A stretch of DNA of 64,000 bases from Flavobacteriales bacterium (GTDB taxonomy: Bacteria > Bacteroidota > Bacteroidia > Flavobacteriales_E > Vicingaceae). Both the position numbers and the translations under genes were made by a program. Positions 27,767 to 35,368 of this stretch are shown here, piece after piece. The stretch lies in contig JABWCF010000002.1 of NCBI GenBank assembly GCA_013359255.1, positions 124,001 through 188,000 of the forward strand, written 5' to 3'. Numbering within the stretch: the first letter of the stretch is position 1; each line of letters starts with the position of its first letter. The notes beneath the pieces are model-generated. The model was given only the letters and a program-made list of their open reading frames with translations. It was not told the origin of the DNA and ran no database searches.

Positions 27767-28192
27767 CTATTTCTCCACTACCATTTTTTTAGTGTCAATC
27801 ATTTTACCATCTACCACAATGCTGTACTGGTAAATACCTTGACTAAGGTTGGCGGCATATACTTTTAATTGACCTTTTCCGCTTTGTTTAATATCAACGG
27901 TCTTAATAATACGCCCCTGCATATCGGTAAAAATAAGTTGGGCGTAGCCGGTGTTTTCGGGAATGTAATAGTTAATGCTTGAGTGTTCGTTAAAGGGGTT
28001 AGGTACGTTTTGCTCTAATACCACTGCATCGTCATTGTTTAATTCCACGTTAATACGATTCATTACCTCTTCTAAGGTTTCTATTTTAGAATTGTTGTTG
28101 TTGCCGCATAAGAAGTTTAACAAGGGCTGCAAACAGTTTTTCATTTGCGTAAATTGCTGACTAAGGTTGTTTAGTGCGGTATAAACTATCAA
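27767..28192 (-). pseudogene. C-terminal fragment (coiled coil plus T9SS tail) of the frameshifted S74 protein
   Basis: This 141-residue frame begins only with an unlikely TTG and has no signal peptide. It continues the preceding S74 gene in the next frame: TALNNLSQQFTQMKNCLQPLL looks like the missing coiled coil, and the end (VLEQNVPNPFNEHSSINYYI to KKMVVEK) is a complete T9SS type A sorting tail. The two frames overlap at 28161-28192. Reading both as one protein needs a single +1 skip near the CC of TACCGC (about 28178). Best explained as the detached tail of a broken or mis-sequenced gene. Confidence 0.75.
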
Positions 28193-29939
28193 TAGAACTT
28201 TGCTGCGAGTTGTTTAACGAATTCATTTTGGCAATAGAATCGTTTTGCTCTTGTAAGGCTTTGGTAAGAATGGCAAAGTACGCATTGTAGTTCATTGTTT
28301 TAAAAGTTACGGCAGGGTATAGCAAATTGCCAAGCGAATCATATTCAGCAGGTTTAGTTGTGGAACCTACCAACTCAGGCATAAATTGCTCAACATCTTG
28401 TGCAATAAAACCATATTGTTTCTTTGACGAAAAACGCATATTTACCGAGTTGAGTGTATCGTAAAAGAAAGATTTTGGTGCCAGTTGAGAAATAATTGCC
28501 GAAGCATTTGTAATTGTATCAATATTGGTTTTAAATTGTTGGTCTGAGGCGTAGAACTGACCATTATTACCTGTGCCAATACCATTTATATACAAATTAC
28601 CATCACTGTAAATGGCATAGTTTCCTATACCCTGTGGCGAGGAACCCCACACACCTATACCGGAAAAAGTGCTACCAAGCATAGCCGTACCGTTATTTAT
28701 GCGTGCAACTACCCCATCACCAAGGCTAGTAACCCTAACATGAACCCCTATTCCGGAGCTTTGGTTAATATTTAGCAAACCGGATGATACCCCACCATTC
28801 CCTGAGGCCTCTATATTTACCTTATTTTGGGTATAAATATGGTCGCCAATACTATGTGGTATTTTATTCGTAGTACCATATATCAACCAATCTTTATCGG
28901 CCAAAGAATCGGCATGGCGCCATTTAACACGCCCGTTGTTAATGGAATCCCAAACCATAACCCTAACGTGGCTGGTATCGCCTTCTTTTGCATATCTTAG
29001 GTTTTGCTGTCCGTTTACGTAAAGTGCAAGGTCGGTGTTTAAAGCGGTATTTGAATCGAGCATATTAATGGCCACAAAACCTTTTGCAAAACCCCAAGTG
29101 GGGTTAATAAGCAAATGCCCTCCGCCAAAGTTGTTGTTTAAATGATTAGTAGTTTTTATATCGGTATAAGAAACATTACTAAAAGAAGTGTTTGCGGTAA
29201 GCCTCAGCTGAGCATTTAAAGAATCGTACACATCGAGCCTGCGTTCGGGTTTACGAATGGCAATACCTACATTGCGTTGTATAGATTGTCCGTTTTGAAA
29301 CCTGCGAGGATTAATGTAGAGATTTCCCAAATTAGTAGTTTGAAAATCGGTCCAAATACCACGGTTGGGGTTGTTGTGTGCGGTATGGGTAAGGCGAAGT
29401 TGGGCATCGGCAGCGGTATTTCCGTTGTTTACAATATCTGCACTGCGTTTGGGTACAAGAATATTAACCCCAAGGCTGCGTTTGGTTGTTCCGCCATCAA
29501 AATCGAGCACAATTAAGTTGCGGTACAACTGGGTAGAACCCTGAGGCACCCCTGCAGGCGGGGTATTAGCAGCAAATACTTTTCCGGTATAGGTAACAGC
29601 AGCACCACTACCAATACCAGCGGAAATACCTTGGTAAAAATCACCGGCCGGTGTGTTGGAAGGGTGTGCCATAAAAAAGCTGTTTTGGCTGCCTTTCCAA
29701 ATAAGGGCGGCATTGTTATCTAAAATAATAGATTTCTGCCAACCCTGTGCATTGGCTACTCCATCGCCTATAATATGCAAAGGGGCTTGGGGAGAGGAGG
29801 TGCCAATGCCGACCAATTTGTAATTGTTTGGGTCTAGTTGAATACTTTGTAGTGGTGTTGCATTAATCCATTGAGCTTTAATTGTGAAACTAAACCAAAG
29901 GTCAAGAAATACAATTAAGAATAATCTAAAATTTCTCAT
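28161..29939 (-). CDS. Tail-fibre-like protein with S74 chaperone domain (3' frameshifted)
   Basis: Secreted protein of 592 residues. It has a signal peptide (1-22, ending IKAQ), a long beta-rich middle with LVGIGTSSPQAPLHI typical of Bacteroidota tail-fibre-domain proteins, and a C-terminal Peptidase_S74/endosialidase chaperone region (about residues 487-570; ASDQQFKTNIDTI, KQYGFIAQDVEQFMPELV, MNYNAYFAILTKALQEQ). In phage relatives this domain helps trimerise a fibre and cuts itself off. The frame stops right after a coiled-coil start, while the expected coil and T9SS tail continue in the next frame (27767-28192), so as read the product lacks its export signal. It follows a CHU_C gene by 14 bp, likely an operon. 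Confidence 0.85.
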   Translation of the reverse strand: MRNFRLFLIVFLDLWFSFTIKAQWINATPLQSIQLDPNNYKLVGIGTSSPQAPLHIIGDGVANAQGWQKSIILDNNAALIWKGSQNSFFMAHPSNTPAGDFYQGISAGIGSGAAVTYTGKVFAANTPPAGVPQGSTQLYRNLIVLDFDGGTTKRSLGVNILVPKRSADIVNNGNTAADAQLRLTHTAHNNPNRGIWTDFQTTNLGNLYINPRRFQNGQSIQRNVGIAIRKPERRLDVYDSLNAQLRLTANTSFSNVSYTDIKTTNHLNNNFGGGHLLINPTWGFAKGFVAINMLDSNTALNTDLALYVNGQQNLRYAKEGDTSHVRVMVWDSINNGRVKWRHADSLADKDWLIYGTTNKIPHSIGDHIYTQNKVNIEASGNGGVSSGLLNINQSSGIGVHVRVTSLGDGVVARINNGTAMLGSTFSGIGVWGSSPQGIGNYAIYSDGNLYINGIGTGNNGQFYASDQQFKTNIDTITNASAIISQLAPKSFFYDTLNSVNMRFSSKKQYGFIAQDVEQFMPELVGSTTKPAEYDSLGNLLYPAVTFKTMNYNAYFAILTKALQEQNDSIAKMNSLNNSQQSSIDSLYRTKQP

Positions 29940-29953
29940 AATTTAAGGTATTA

Positions 29954-30919
29954 TTACCTTAAAAGTGTAATGTTTCCCGAAAGTTTTTTTATGCTGTTGT
30001 TGCTTTTGTTTTCAATTAAGACAGTGGCAAAATAAGTTCCTTCGCTGCATGGTTGTCCATTATAATTACCATCCCATCCGGTAAATTCTCGACCTGCTTT
30101 AAAAACTAACTTCCCCCAACGATTATATAAACAAATTTCTGTGATGTTTATACTTTCGGGGTTGAATATTTTGATTGTCCAAAGATCGTTTTTTCCATCA
30201 TTATTAGGGGTAAAAATATTGGGTAAGACAACAGATGGACTTACTGCAAATTTGTCAATGAAGATATATGAAAAATTACCATACGTTAGAAATTTAAGTG
30301 AATCAAAAACAGTACTTGAGAAATCGTTTACACTACAAAAATTTCCTACTATTAACCATTTTTCATTGCCTTTTGCAATAAATCTCCCTTCAATTTTTTT
30401 CCATTCAGCAATATTATCAATATAATTCCCTTTTATGTTTTCCCAGTCGGCACTTTGGGTTTCCCAAAATAGTTTATCATATAAAATAGAATCTTCGACA
30501 AATTTTATGCCGATGCAATCTATTGCAATACCTGATCTTTCCGATAGTTTTACAAAGAATTCAAAGTGATATTCTTCATTCTCAATCAGATTTTCAGATA
30601 AGTTGATTTGAATATATTCGCAATAACCTGGCGGTACACTATAAATGCCATATGGATAAAAAGCGGCAACTACACCTACATATCCATTTCCACTATATGG
30701 CATTCCATCTAAAAAATTTATAGATGAGCATAAATTGAAGTAATCGCTAGTAGAAACATTATTATCGATTGGGTTAAATGCATGTTTGCAAAGATTAAGT
30801 TGAGCAAGATTATCCGGGCATTCCCAATACTCTTCAAAATCGCCATTGAGTAGTAGGTTTTGAGCGGGGGCAAAAAAAGCAAAACAACAGCTATAAAAAA
30901 ACAATACCGTTTTATACAC
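29954..30919 (-). CDS. Secreted protein with gliding-motility-type (CHU_C) C-terminus
   Basis: Surface protein of about 321 residues. The frame is open to 31060, but the first sensible product starts at GTG 30919 (VYKTVLFFYSCCFAFFAPAQ gives a signal peptide); the extra upstream codons include an 8-bp microsatellite. A near-consensus -7 element (TACCTTTA on the minus strand, 30951-30958) supports this choice. The middle (NLLLNGDFEEYWECPDN; YCEYIQINLSENLIENEEYH) resembles the carbohydrate-binding-like domain common in such proteins. The C-terminal ~90 residues (PNIFTPNNDGKNDLW, LYNRWGKLVFKA, GTYFATVLIE) form a CHU_C/T9SS type B tail. Confidence 0.83.
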   Translation of the reverse strand: MYKTVLFFYSCCFAFFAPAQNLLLNGDFEEYWECPDNLAQLNLCKHAFNPIDNNVSTSDYFNLCSSINFLDGMPYSGNGYVGVVAAFYPYGIYSVPPGYCEYIQINLSENLIENEEYHFEFFVKLSERSGIAIDCIGIKFVEDSILYDKLFWETQSADWENIKGNYIDNIAEWKKIEGRFIAKGNEKWLIVGNFCSVNDFSSTVFDSLKFLTYGNFSYIFIDKFAVSPSVVLPNIFTPNNDGKNDLWTIKIFNPESINITEICLYNRWGKLVFKAGREFTGWDGNYNGQPCSEGTYFATVLIENKSNNSIKKLSGNITLLR

Positions 30920-31016
30920 TTTGTTAAGGTTGGTTATACATTGTTTGTTGTAAAGGTAATAAAACTCTGCTTTGTTTACCTTATCAAGAAAGCAGGAAAA
31001 AGGTTGGGAGCTAAGG

Positions 31017-31040
31017 CTTGTAGACTTGTAGGCTTGTAGA
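31017..31040. repeat. 8-bp tandem repeat, three copies
   Basis: Three head-to-tail copies of CTTGTAG(A/G) upstream of the CHU_C gene. Copy-number change here would shift the spurious upstream extension of that frame, not the proposed GTG start. Confidence 0.7.
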
Positions 31041-31099
31041 GTAAGGTTCATGGGTTGCAAGTTAATAAGATTTTTTTAGAGGAGCAATTTTTTTTCTGT

Positions 31100-31187
31100 C
31101 CGTCATTGCGAGCGTAGCGAAGCAATCTTTTTAATGCGGAGTAAAAAGCAGGGGATTGCTTCGGTCGTTTCTCCCTCGCAATGACGG
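31100..31187. repeat. Intergenic inverted repeat of the CGTCATTGCGAGC type
   Basis: The left arm CCGTCATTGCGAGCGTAGCG (from 31100, continuing to GAAGCAATC) and the right arm (31154-31187, GATTGCTTCGG to CTCGCAATGACGG) are reverse complements with a small internal bulge. This sequence type recurs as a short palindromic element in many bacterial genomes. It lies in a gene-free gap of about 400 bp between the CHU_C gene (30919) and purN (31317). Confidence 0.8.
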
Positions 31188-31198
31188 GGAAGGGTGTT

Positions 31199-31305
31199 AC
31201 TTCGAGTAACGAAGCTTTTGCGGAGTGTATCTAGAAGTAGACAGTTTCAGGTCTTATCTCTTGTTGTGTTCTCGATACGCCCGTACCTCGCTACTCGAGC
31301 GGACA
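31199..31305. repeat. Second palindromic intergenic element
   Basis: ACTTCGAGTAACGAAGC near 31199 and the CTCGATACGCCC...CGCTACTCGAGC stretch (31269-31302) are partly complementary and contain several short inverted units. It directly follows the first element, so two unrelated repeat types share one gap. No open frame or RNA gene was found in it. Confidence 0.55.
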
Positions 31306-31316
31306 AAAAAATCTCT

Positions 31317-31886
31317 TTATTCCTTAAGTAATATAAAATTTCCCAAAATGCTTGGAAAATAAAGGTATTCCAACTCGTGTACTTTTTTTGCAAGAGAATC
31401 CGGAGTGTCATTATCTAACACAGGGCATTTTGCCTGAAAAATAATACCCCCTTCATCATACTCTTCATTTACGTAATGTATAGTAATACCACTTTCTTTT
31501 TCACCGGCAGCAATTACAGCCTCATGTACTTTATTTCCATACATGCCCTTGCCTCCAAATTTTGGCAGCAATGCAGGGTGAATATTTACTATTTTATTTG
31601 GAAAAGCCGAAACAAACTCCTTAGGCATTTTTAAAAGAAAACCCGCCAATACAATAAAATCAATTTTTTTTTCATTCAGTAAATGCAAAAATGTTCCGTT
31701 TTCCAGTTCCATTTTTGTAAAAACAAGGGTTTCAACACCTAGTTTTTTTGCTCTTTCCAGCACAAAAGCATGGGCATTATTGCTAGCTATTAATTTTACG
31801 CAAATGCAGGAATGATTTTTAAAATGATTAACAATATTTTCGGCATTTGTTCCGCTACCCGAAGCAAAAATCGCTATATTCGTCAT
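31317..31886 (-). CDS. purN: Phosphoribosylglycinamide formyltransferase
   Basis: Transfers a formyl group from 10-formyltetrahydrofolate to GAR, third step of purine synthesis. Motifs: FASGSGTNAENIVNHF (phosphate-binding N-terminus), AGFLLKMPKEFV, the catalytic NIHPALLPKFGGKGMYG with Asn and His, and the catalytic Asp in HYVNEEYDEGGIIFQ. Length of 189 residues is normal. It is divergent from the nitroreductase-fold gene with a 41-bp gap. No other purine genes are adjacent. Confidence 0.97.
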   Translation of the reverse strand: MTNIAIFASGSGTNAENIVNHFKNHSCICVKLIASNNAHAFVLERAKKLGVETLVFTKMELENGTFLHLLNEKKIDFIVLAGFLLKMPKEFVSAFPNKIVNIHPALLPKFGGKGMYGNKVHEAVIAAGEKESGITIHYVNEEYDEGGIIFQAKCPVLDNDTPDSLAKKVHELEYLYFPSILGNFILLKE

Positions 31887-31927
31887 TTATAAAATTTTAT
31901 TCAAAACTACCTAAAATAATTCCATAC

Positions 31928-32593
31928 ATGAACAAGGCTTTTATTCCCTATACTCCACACATAGAAATAGACAAAGAAGAAATGCTTGGCCGCTCTTTGC
32001 AATTTTATCAGTGGGCAAACAAGCGGAGAACAGTTCGTGAAATTTCGAATCAACCTATTCCAAAAGAAGTAATTGAGAATATTTTATTAACTGCAGGGAC
32101 TGCCCCCTCGGGAGCCAACAAGCAACCCTGGACATTTTGCGTAGTAAGCAACCCTTTATTAAAAGAAGAAATAAGAAAAGCTGCCGAAGCCGAAGAATAT
32201 AAAAGTTATACCGAAAGAATGAGCAAAGAATGGAAAGAAGATTTGGAACCTTTAAAAACCAACTGGGAAAAACCCTTTTTAACCCAAGCTCCTTATATTA
32301 TAGTTGTTTTTAAAAGAATTTATGAAATAGAAGAAAACAAAAAGCATCAAAATTATTATGTGCAAGAATCGGTTGGCTTAGCCTGTGGTTTGCTTTTAGC
32401 CGCTATACATAGTGCCGGACTGGTTTCTGTAACGTATACCCCCAGTCCAATGAATTTTCTCCTGAAAATATTTAATCGCCCCGAAAACGAACGCCCTTTT
32501 ATGATTATTCCGGTAGGTTTTGCCAACAAAAAAGCCAAAATACCAAATATTAAAAGAAAGAAAATCAACGATATAGCAATATTTTACGAATAA
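31928..32593 (+). CDS. Nitroreductase-fold flavoprotein, iodotyrosine-deiodinase-like
   Basis: FMN-dependent protein of 221 residues. The ATG at 31928 was chosen over an upstream frame extension that runs into purN. It aligns along its length with iodotyrosine deiodinase as remembered: RRTVREISNQPIP, ILLTAGTAPSGANKQPWTF, LKTNWEKPFLTQAPYIIVVF, ESVGLACGLLLAAIHSAGLV. Residues E90, Y94 and K115 fall exactly where the human enzyme has E157, Y161 and K182, which grip the amino-acid end of the substrate. General nitroreductases lack this lid. The physiological substrate in this bacterium is unknown; halogenated tyrosines are a reasonable guess. Confidence 0.85.
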   Translation: MNKAFIPYTPHIEIDKEEMLGRSLQFYQWANKRRTVREISNQPIPKEVIENILLTAGTAPSGANKQPWTFCVVSNPLLKEEIRKAAEAEEYKSYTERMSKEWKEDLEPLKTNWEKPFLTQAPYIIVVFKRIYEIEENKKHQNYYVQESVGLACGLLLAAIHSAGLVSVTYTPSPMNFLLKIFNRPENERPFMIIPVGFANKKAKIPNIKRKKINDIAIFYE

Positions 32594-32630
32594 AATACAA
32601 TAAAATACGTATATATTTAAGCATTTTTTT

Positions 32631-32638
32631 TTTCTTTG
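32631..32638 (+). promoter_or_regulatory. Possible -7 region for acpP
   Basis: TTTCTTTG lies after a T-run, 41 bp before the acpP ATG. It keeps the TTTG half of the Bacteroidota box but has TT instead of TA at the front, so this is a weak call. Confidence 0.25.
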
Positions 32639-32671
32639 CACACTTAAATAAAAACCCAAAAACTTACAAAA

Positions 32672-32908
32672 ATGGCAGATATCGCTTCAAGAGTAAAAGC
32701 AATTATCGTTGACAAATTAGGCGTTGACGAAAACGAAGTTACACCACAGGCTAGCTTTACCAACGATTTAGGTGCGGATTCATTAGACACCGTAGAGCTA
32801 ATTATGGAATTCGAAAAAGAGTTCAATATTGCCATCCCCGATGATCAGGCTGAGAAAATCTCTTCGGTAGGAGATGCAATAAAATACATTGAAGATAACG
32901 CTAAGTAA
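32672..32908 (+). CDS. acpP: Acyl carrier protein
   Basis: Small acidic carrier of 78 residues that holds growing acyl chains on a phosphopantetheine arm during fatty-acid synthesis. The attachment serine is in [13 protein letters not shown] (Ser about residue 38). Length and acidity are standard. It lies 15 bp before fabF, in the conserved acpP-fabF-rnc order. Confidence 0.98.
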   Translation: MADIASRVKAIIVDKLGVDENEVTPQASFTNDLGADSLDTVELIMEFEKEFNIAIPDDQAEKISSVGDAIKYIEDNAK

Positions 32909-32923
32909 TAATACGTTTTCCGC

Positions 32924-34174
32924 ATGGCGCTGAAACGTGTTGTAGTTACAGGTATTGGAGCCATTACCCCACTGGGAAATACCAAAGAAGAATTTTGGAA
33001 TAACCTATGTAACGGGGTAAGTGGTGCAGGTTCTATTACCAAATTCGATGCATCGAAATTTAAAACACAGTTTGCTTGTGAGGTAAAAAATTTTGATGTA
33101 GGGAATTACTTAGACCGAAAAGAAGCACGTAAACTCGACCTTTTTTCGCACTATGCTATTGCAGCCTCCGAAATGGCCGTATTAGATTCTGGTCTTAACC
33201 TCGATACAGTAAACAAAGATAGGGTAGGAGTTATTTGGGGTGCAGGAATTGGCGGTTTATCTACCTTTCAGGAAGAAGTAACCAATTTTGCCAAAGGCGA
33301 TGGAACTCCACGTTTTAATCCGTTTTTTATTCCTAAAATGATTGTAGATATTGCTCCTGGGCACATATCCATTCGCTTTGGGTTTAGGGGGCCTAATTTT
33401 ACCACCGTTTCTGCTTGTGCTTCTTCTACAAATTCTCTGATAGACGCTTACCATTACATACAATTAGGAAAAGCTGATGTATTTGTAGCCGGGGGTTCCG
33501 AAGCAGCCGTTAATGAAGCCGGAGTGGGCGGATTTAATGCACTGCACGCCCTATCGGTTAGAAACGATTCTCCGCAAACCGCTTCTCGCCCTTTTGATAA
33601 AGATCGAGATGGCTTTGTACTTGGAGAAGGTGGTGTGGGAGTAATTTTAGAAGAGTACGAACATGCCATAAATAGGGGAGCCAGAATTTATGCCGAAATG
33701 GTAGGAGGTGGTTTATCGGCCGATGCCTATCATATAACAGCTCCGCACCCCGAAGGATTAGGTGCCTTAGCAGTTATGAAAAATGCACTGCAAGATGCCA
33801 ACATGAGTCCCGAAGAAATAGATTACATAAATGTACACGGAACCTCCACTCCTTTAGGAGATATTGCCGAGTATAAGGCCATTATGAATGTATTTGGCGA
33901 ACACGCCTATAAATTAAACATTAGTTCTACCAAGTCAATGACAGGCCACTTGCTTGGTGCAGCGGGAGCCATAGAGGCTGCTGCCTGTATACTTGCGGTG
34001 CATAACGATATAATTCCTCCTACCATCAATCATTTTACCGATGATGAAGCGTTCGATCCCAAGATAAATCTTACCTTCAATAAAGCTCAAAAAAGAGAAG
34101 TAAGAGCAGCCTTAAGCAACACCTTTGGTTTTGGAGGGCATAATGCTTCTGTAATCTTCAAAAAATTCAAATAA
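32924..34174 (+). CDS. fabF: 3-oxoacyl-ACP synthase II
   Basis: Elongating ketosynthase that condenses malonyl-ACP with acyl-ACP. The active-site Cys is in TVSACASSTNSLIDAYHYI (about residue 165), the two histidines in NVHGTSTPLGD and STKSMTGHLLGAAGA, and the C-terminal GFGGHNAS is present. Length of 416 residues is standard. It follows acpP by 15 bp, and the rnc reading frame begins in phase directly after its TAA stop. Confidence 0.98.
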   Translation: MALKRVVVTGIGAITPLGNTKEEFWNNLCNGVSGAGSITKFDASKFKTQFACEVKNFDVGNYLDRKEARKLDLFSHYAIAASEMAVLDSGLNLDTVNKDRVGVIWGAGIGGLSTFQEEVTNFAKGDGTPRFNPFFIPKMIVDIAPGHISIRFGFRGPNFTTVSACASSTNSLIDAYHYIQLGKADVFVAGGSEAAVNEAGVGGFNALHALSVRNDSPQTASRPFDKDRDGFVLGEGGVGVILEEYEHAINRGARIYAEMVGGGLSADAYHITAPHPEGLGALAVMKNALQDANMSPEEIDYINVHGTSTPLGDIAEYKAIMNVFGEHAYKLNISSTKSMTGHLLGAAGAIEAAACILAVHNDIIPPTINHFTDDEAFDPKINLTFNKAQKREVRAALSNTFGFGGHNASVIFKKFK

Positions 34175-34897
34175 ATTTTATTCAAACCTTTCTCATATTG
34201 GTTTTTATCTAAAAAAGATAAAGCATTTTCGGACACCTTATATTCGGTCGTAGGTATTTTTCCTAAAAATATAAGTTTATATAAGCAAGCCTTTCGGCAC
34301 ACTTCGGTAGCAAAAGAAATTAAAAACGGAGTAAAAGACAGTTATGAAAGATTAGAATTTTTGGGCGATGCCATATTAGGCTCTGTTATTGCACACTATT
34401 TTTTTTCAAAATTTCCGGTAAAAGATGAGGGGTATCTTACTAAAATGCGTTCTCGTATGGTTAGCAGAACCTACCTCAATCAACTTTCTGTTAAAATGGG
34501 TATTCACAAATTTATAGAATTAAAAGGAGATTTAGGCCGCTCCGTTTATGGTGATGTGCTTGAAGCTTTGATTGGAGCTATTTATTTAGATAAAGGATAT
34601 AGAAAAACCCGAAATTTTGTAATTCTAAATATCGTTCAAAACTATGTTAATTTAGAAGAACTTATTAATACGGAAACAGATTTTAAAAGTAAGCTAATTG
34701 AAATTTCACAAAAAGAAAAAATAGTTTTAGAATTCAAATCGGAAGAAATAGGAGTTAAAAACGGAAATAAAATTTACAATGCAACCATGTATTTAAATGG
34801 GAAAATTGAAACTATAGGAACCGGATTTTCAAAAAAAAATGCAGAACAAGAAGCGGCTAAAATTTATTTTGAAAAAAAGGATAACCATAAAGCTTAA
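34175..34897 (+). CDS. rnc: Ribonuclease III, probable AUU start
   Basis: Double-strand-specific endoribonuclease for rRNA and mRNA processing. The catalytic signature YERLEFLGDAILGSVI (about residues 56-71) and the second acidic motif YGDVLEALIGAIYLDKG are intact, followed by a C-terminal dsRNA-binding domain (IEISQKEKIVLEFKSEE; GFSKKNAEQEAAKIYF). The only ATG/GTG/TTG in frame before the signature is a TTG inside it (34361), which would destroy the fold. Family-like N-terminal sequence (LFKPFSYWFLSKKDK, IFPKNISLYKQAFRH) runs back to ATT at 34175, right after the fabF stop, giving the expected ~240 residues. The AUU start is inferred; a sequencing error is the alternative. Confidence 0.85.
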   Translation: MLFKPFSYWFLSKKDKAFSDTLYSVVGIFPKNISLYKQAFRHTSVAKEIKNGVKDSYERLEFLGDAILGSVIAHYFFSKFPVKDEGYLTKMRSRMVSRTYLNQLSVKMGIHKFIELKGDLGRSVYGDVLEALIGAIYLDKGYRKTRNFVILNIVQNYVNLEELINTETDFKSKLIEISQKEKIVLEFKSEEIGVKNGNKIYNATMYLNGKIETIGTGFSKKNAEQEAAKIYFEKKDNHKA

Positions 34898-34928
34898 TAC
34901 ACCTTTAAAGTGTGGCCTGAATATTTGC

Positions 34929-34936
34929 TAAATTTG
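34929..34936 (+). promoter_or_regulatory. -7 box for the IPExxxVDY-pyk unit
   Basis: TAAATTTG matches TAnnTTTG, 23 bp before the ATG at 34952, in the 54-bp gap after rnc. Confidence 0.45.
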
Positions 34937-34951
34937 CCGTAAACTTTAGCA

Positions 34952-35365
34952 ATGGCAAAACTGATATTATCGTTAAGCGAAAACGAGTTCGATTTTGGAT
35001 TGTTAGCCATTTGCTCTCACATTAAAGACTACCGGATTGGCTGGGAAATAAATCGCTATCTAAATCTCGACTTACAACGAATAGATGATTTAGAGCTGAA
35101 AACCCCCGCAGGGTCAACTTCATTTTCTTTTTTCTCTTGTTTTAACGAAGATACCAATGTGTCTGTTTACCTTTTGGCAAACCGCTCTGAAGGAGGCCTG
35201 TTAATTCCGGAAAAAAAACAAATAGATTTTTTTCTTATCATAAAAGAAGCAGATGAATCTTATTACAACGAGATATTACTGAAATTAAAAAAACTACCCA
35301 ATATATTGGCTGTTTATGCCATAAACCCATCAGAACTAAAGTCGAAAAATAATTTATTGTTTTAA
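34952..35365 (+). CDS. IPExxxVDY family protein
   Basis: Small cytosolic protein of 137 residues found beside pyruvate kinase in many Bacteroidota; its function is unknown. The name-giving motif appears as IPEKKQIDFFLII (about residues 87-99). No membrane segment or signal peptide is seen. It ends 3 bp before pyk, so translation is probably coupled, suggesting a link to pyruvate kinase expression or activity (inference from position only). Confidence 0.85.
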   Translation: MAKLILSLSENEFDFGLLAICSHIKDYRIGWEINRYLNLDLQRIDDLELKTPAGSTSFSFFSCFNEDTNVSVYLLANRSEGGLLIPEKKQIDFFLIIKEADESYYNEILLKLKKLPNILAVYAINPSELKSKNNLLF

Positions 35366-35368
35366 AAA

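Noticed and set aside
31100-31305. Palindromic repeats as an insertion-sequence end or attachment site
   Set aside because: No transposase or integrase frame is present and no target-site duplication is visible; it is recorded only as repeats.
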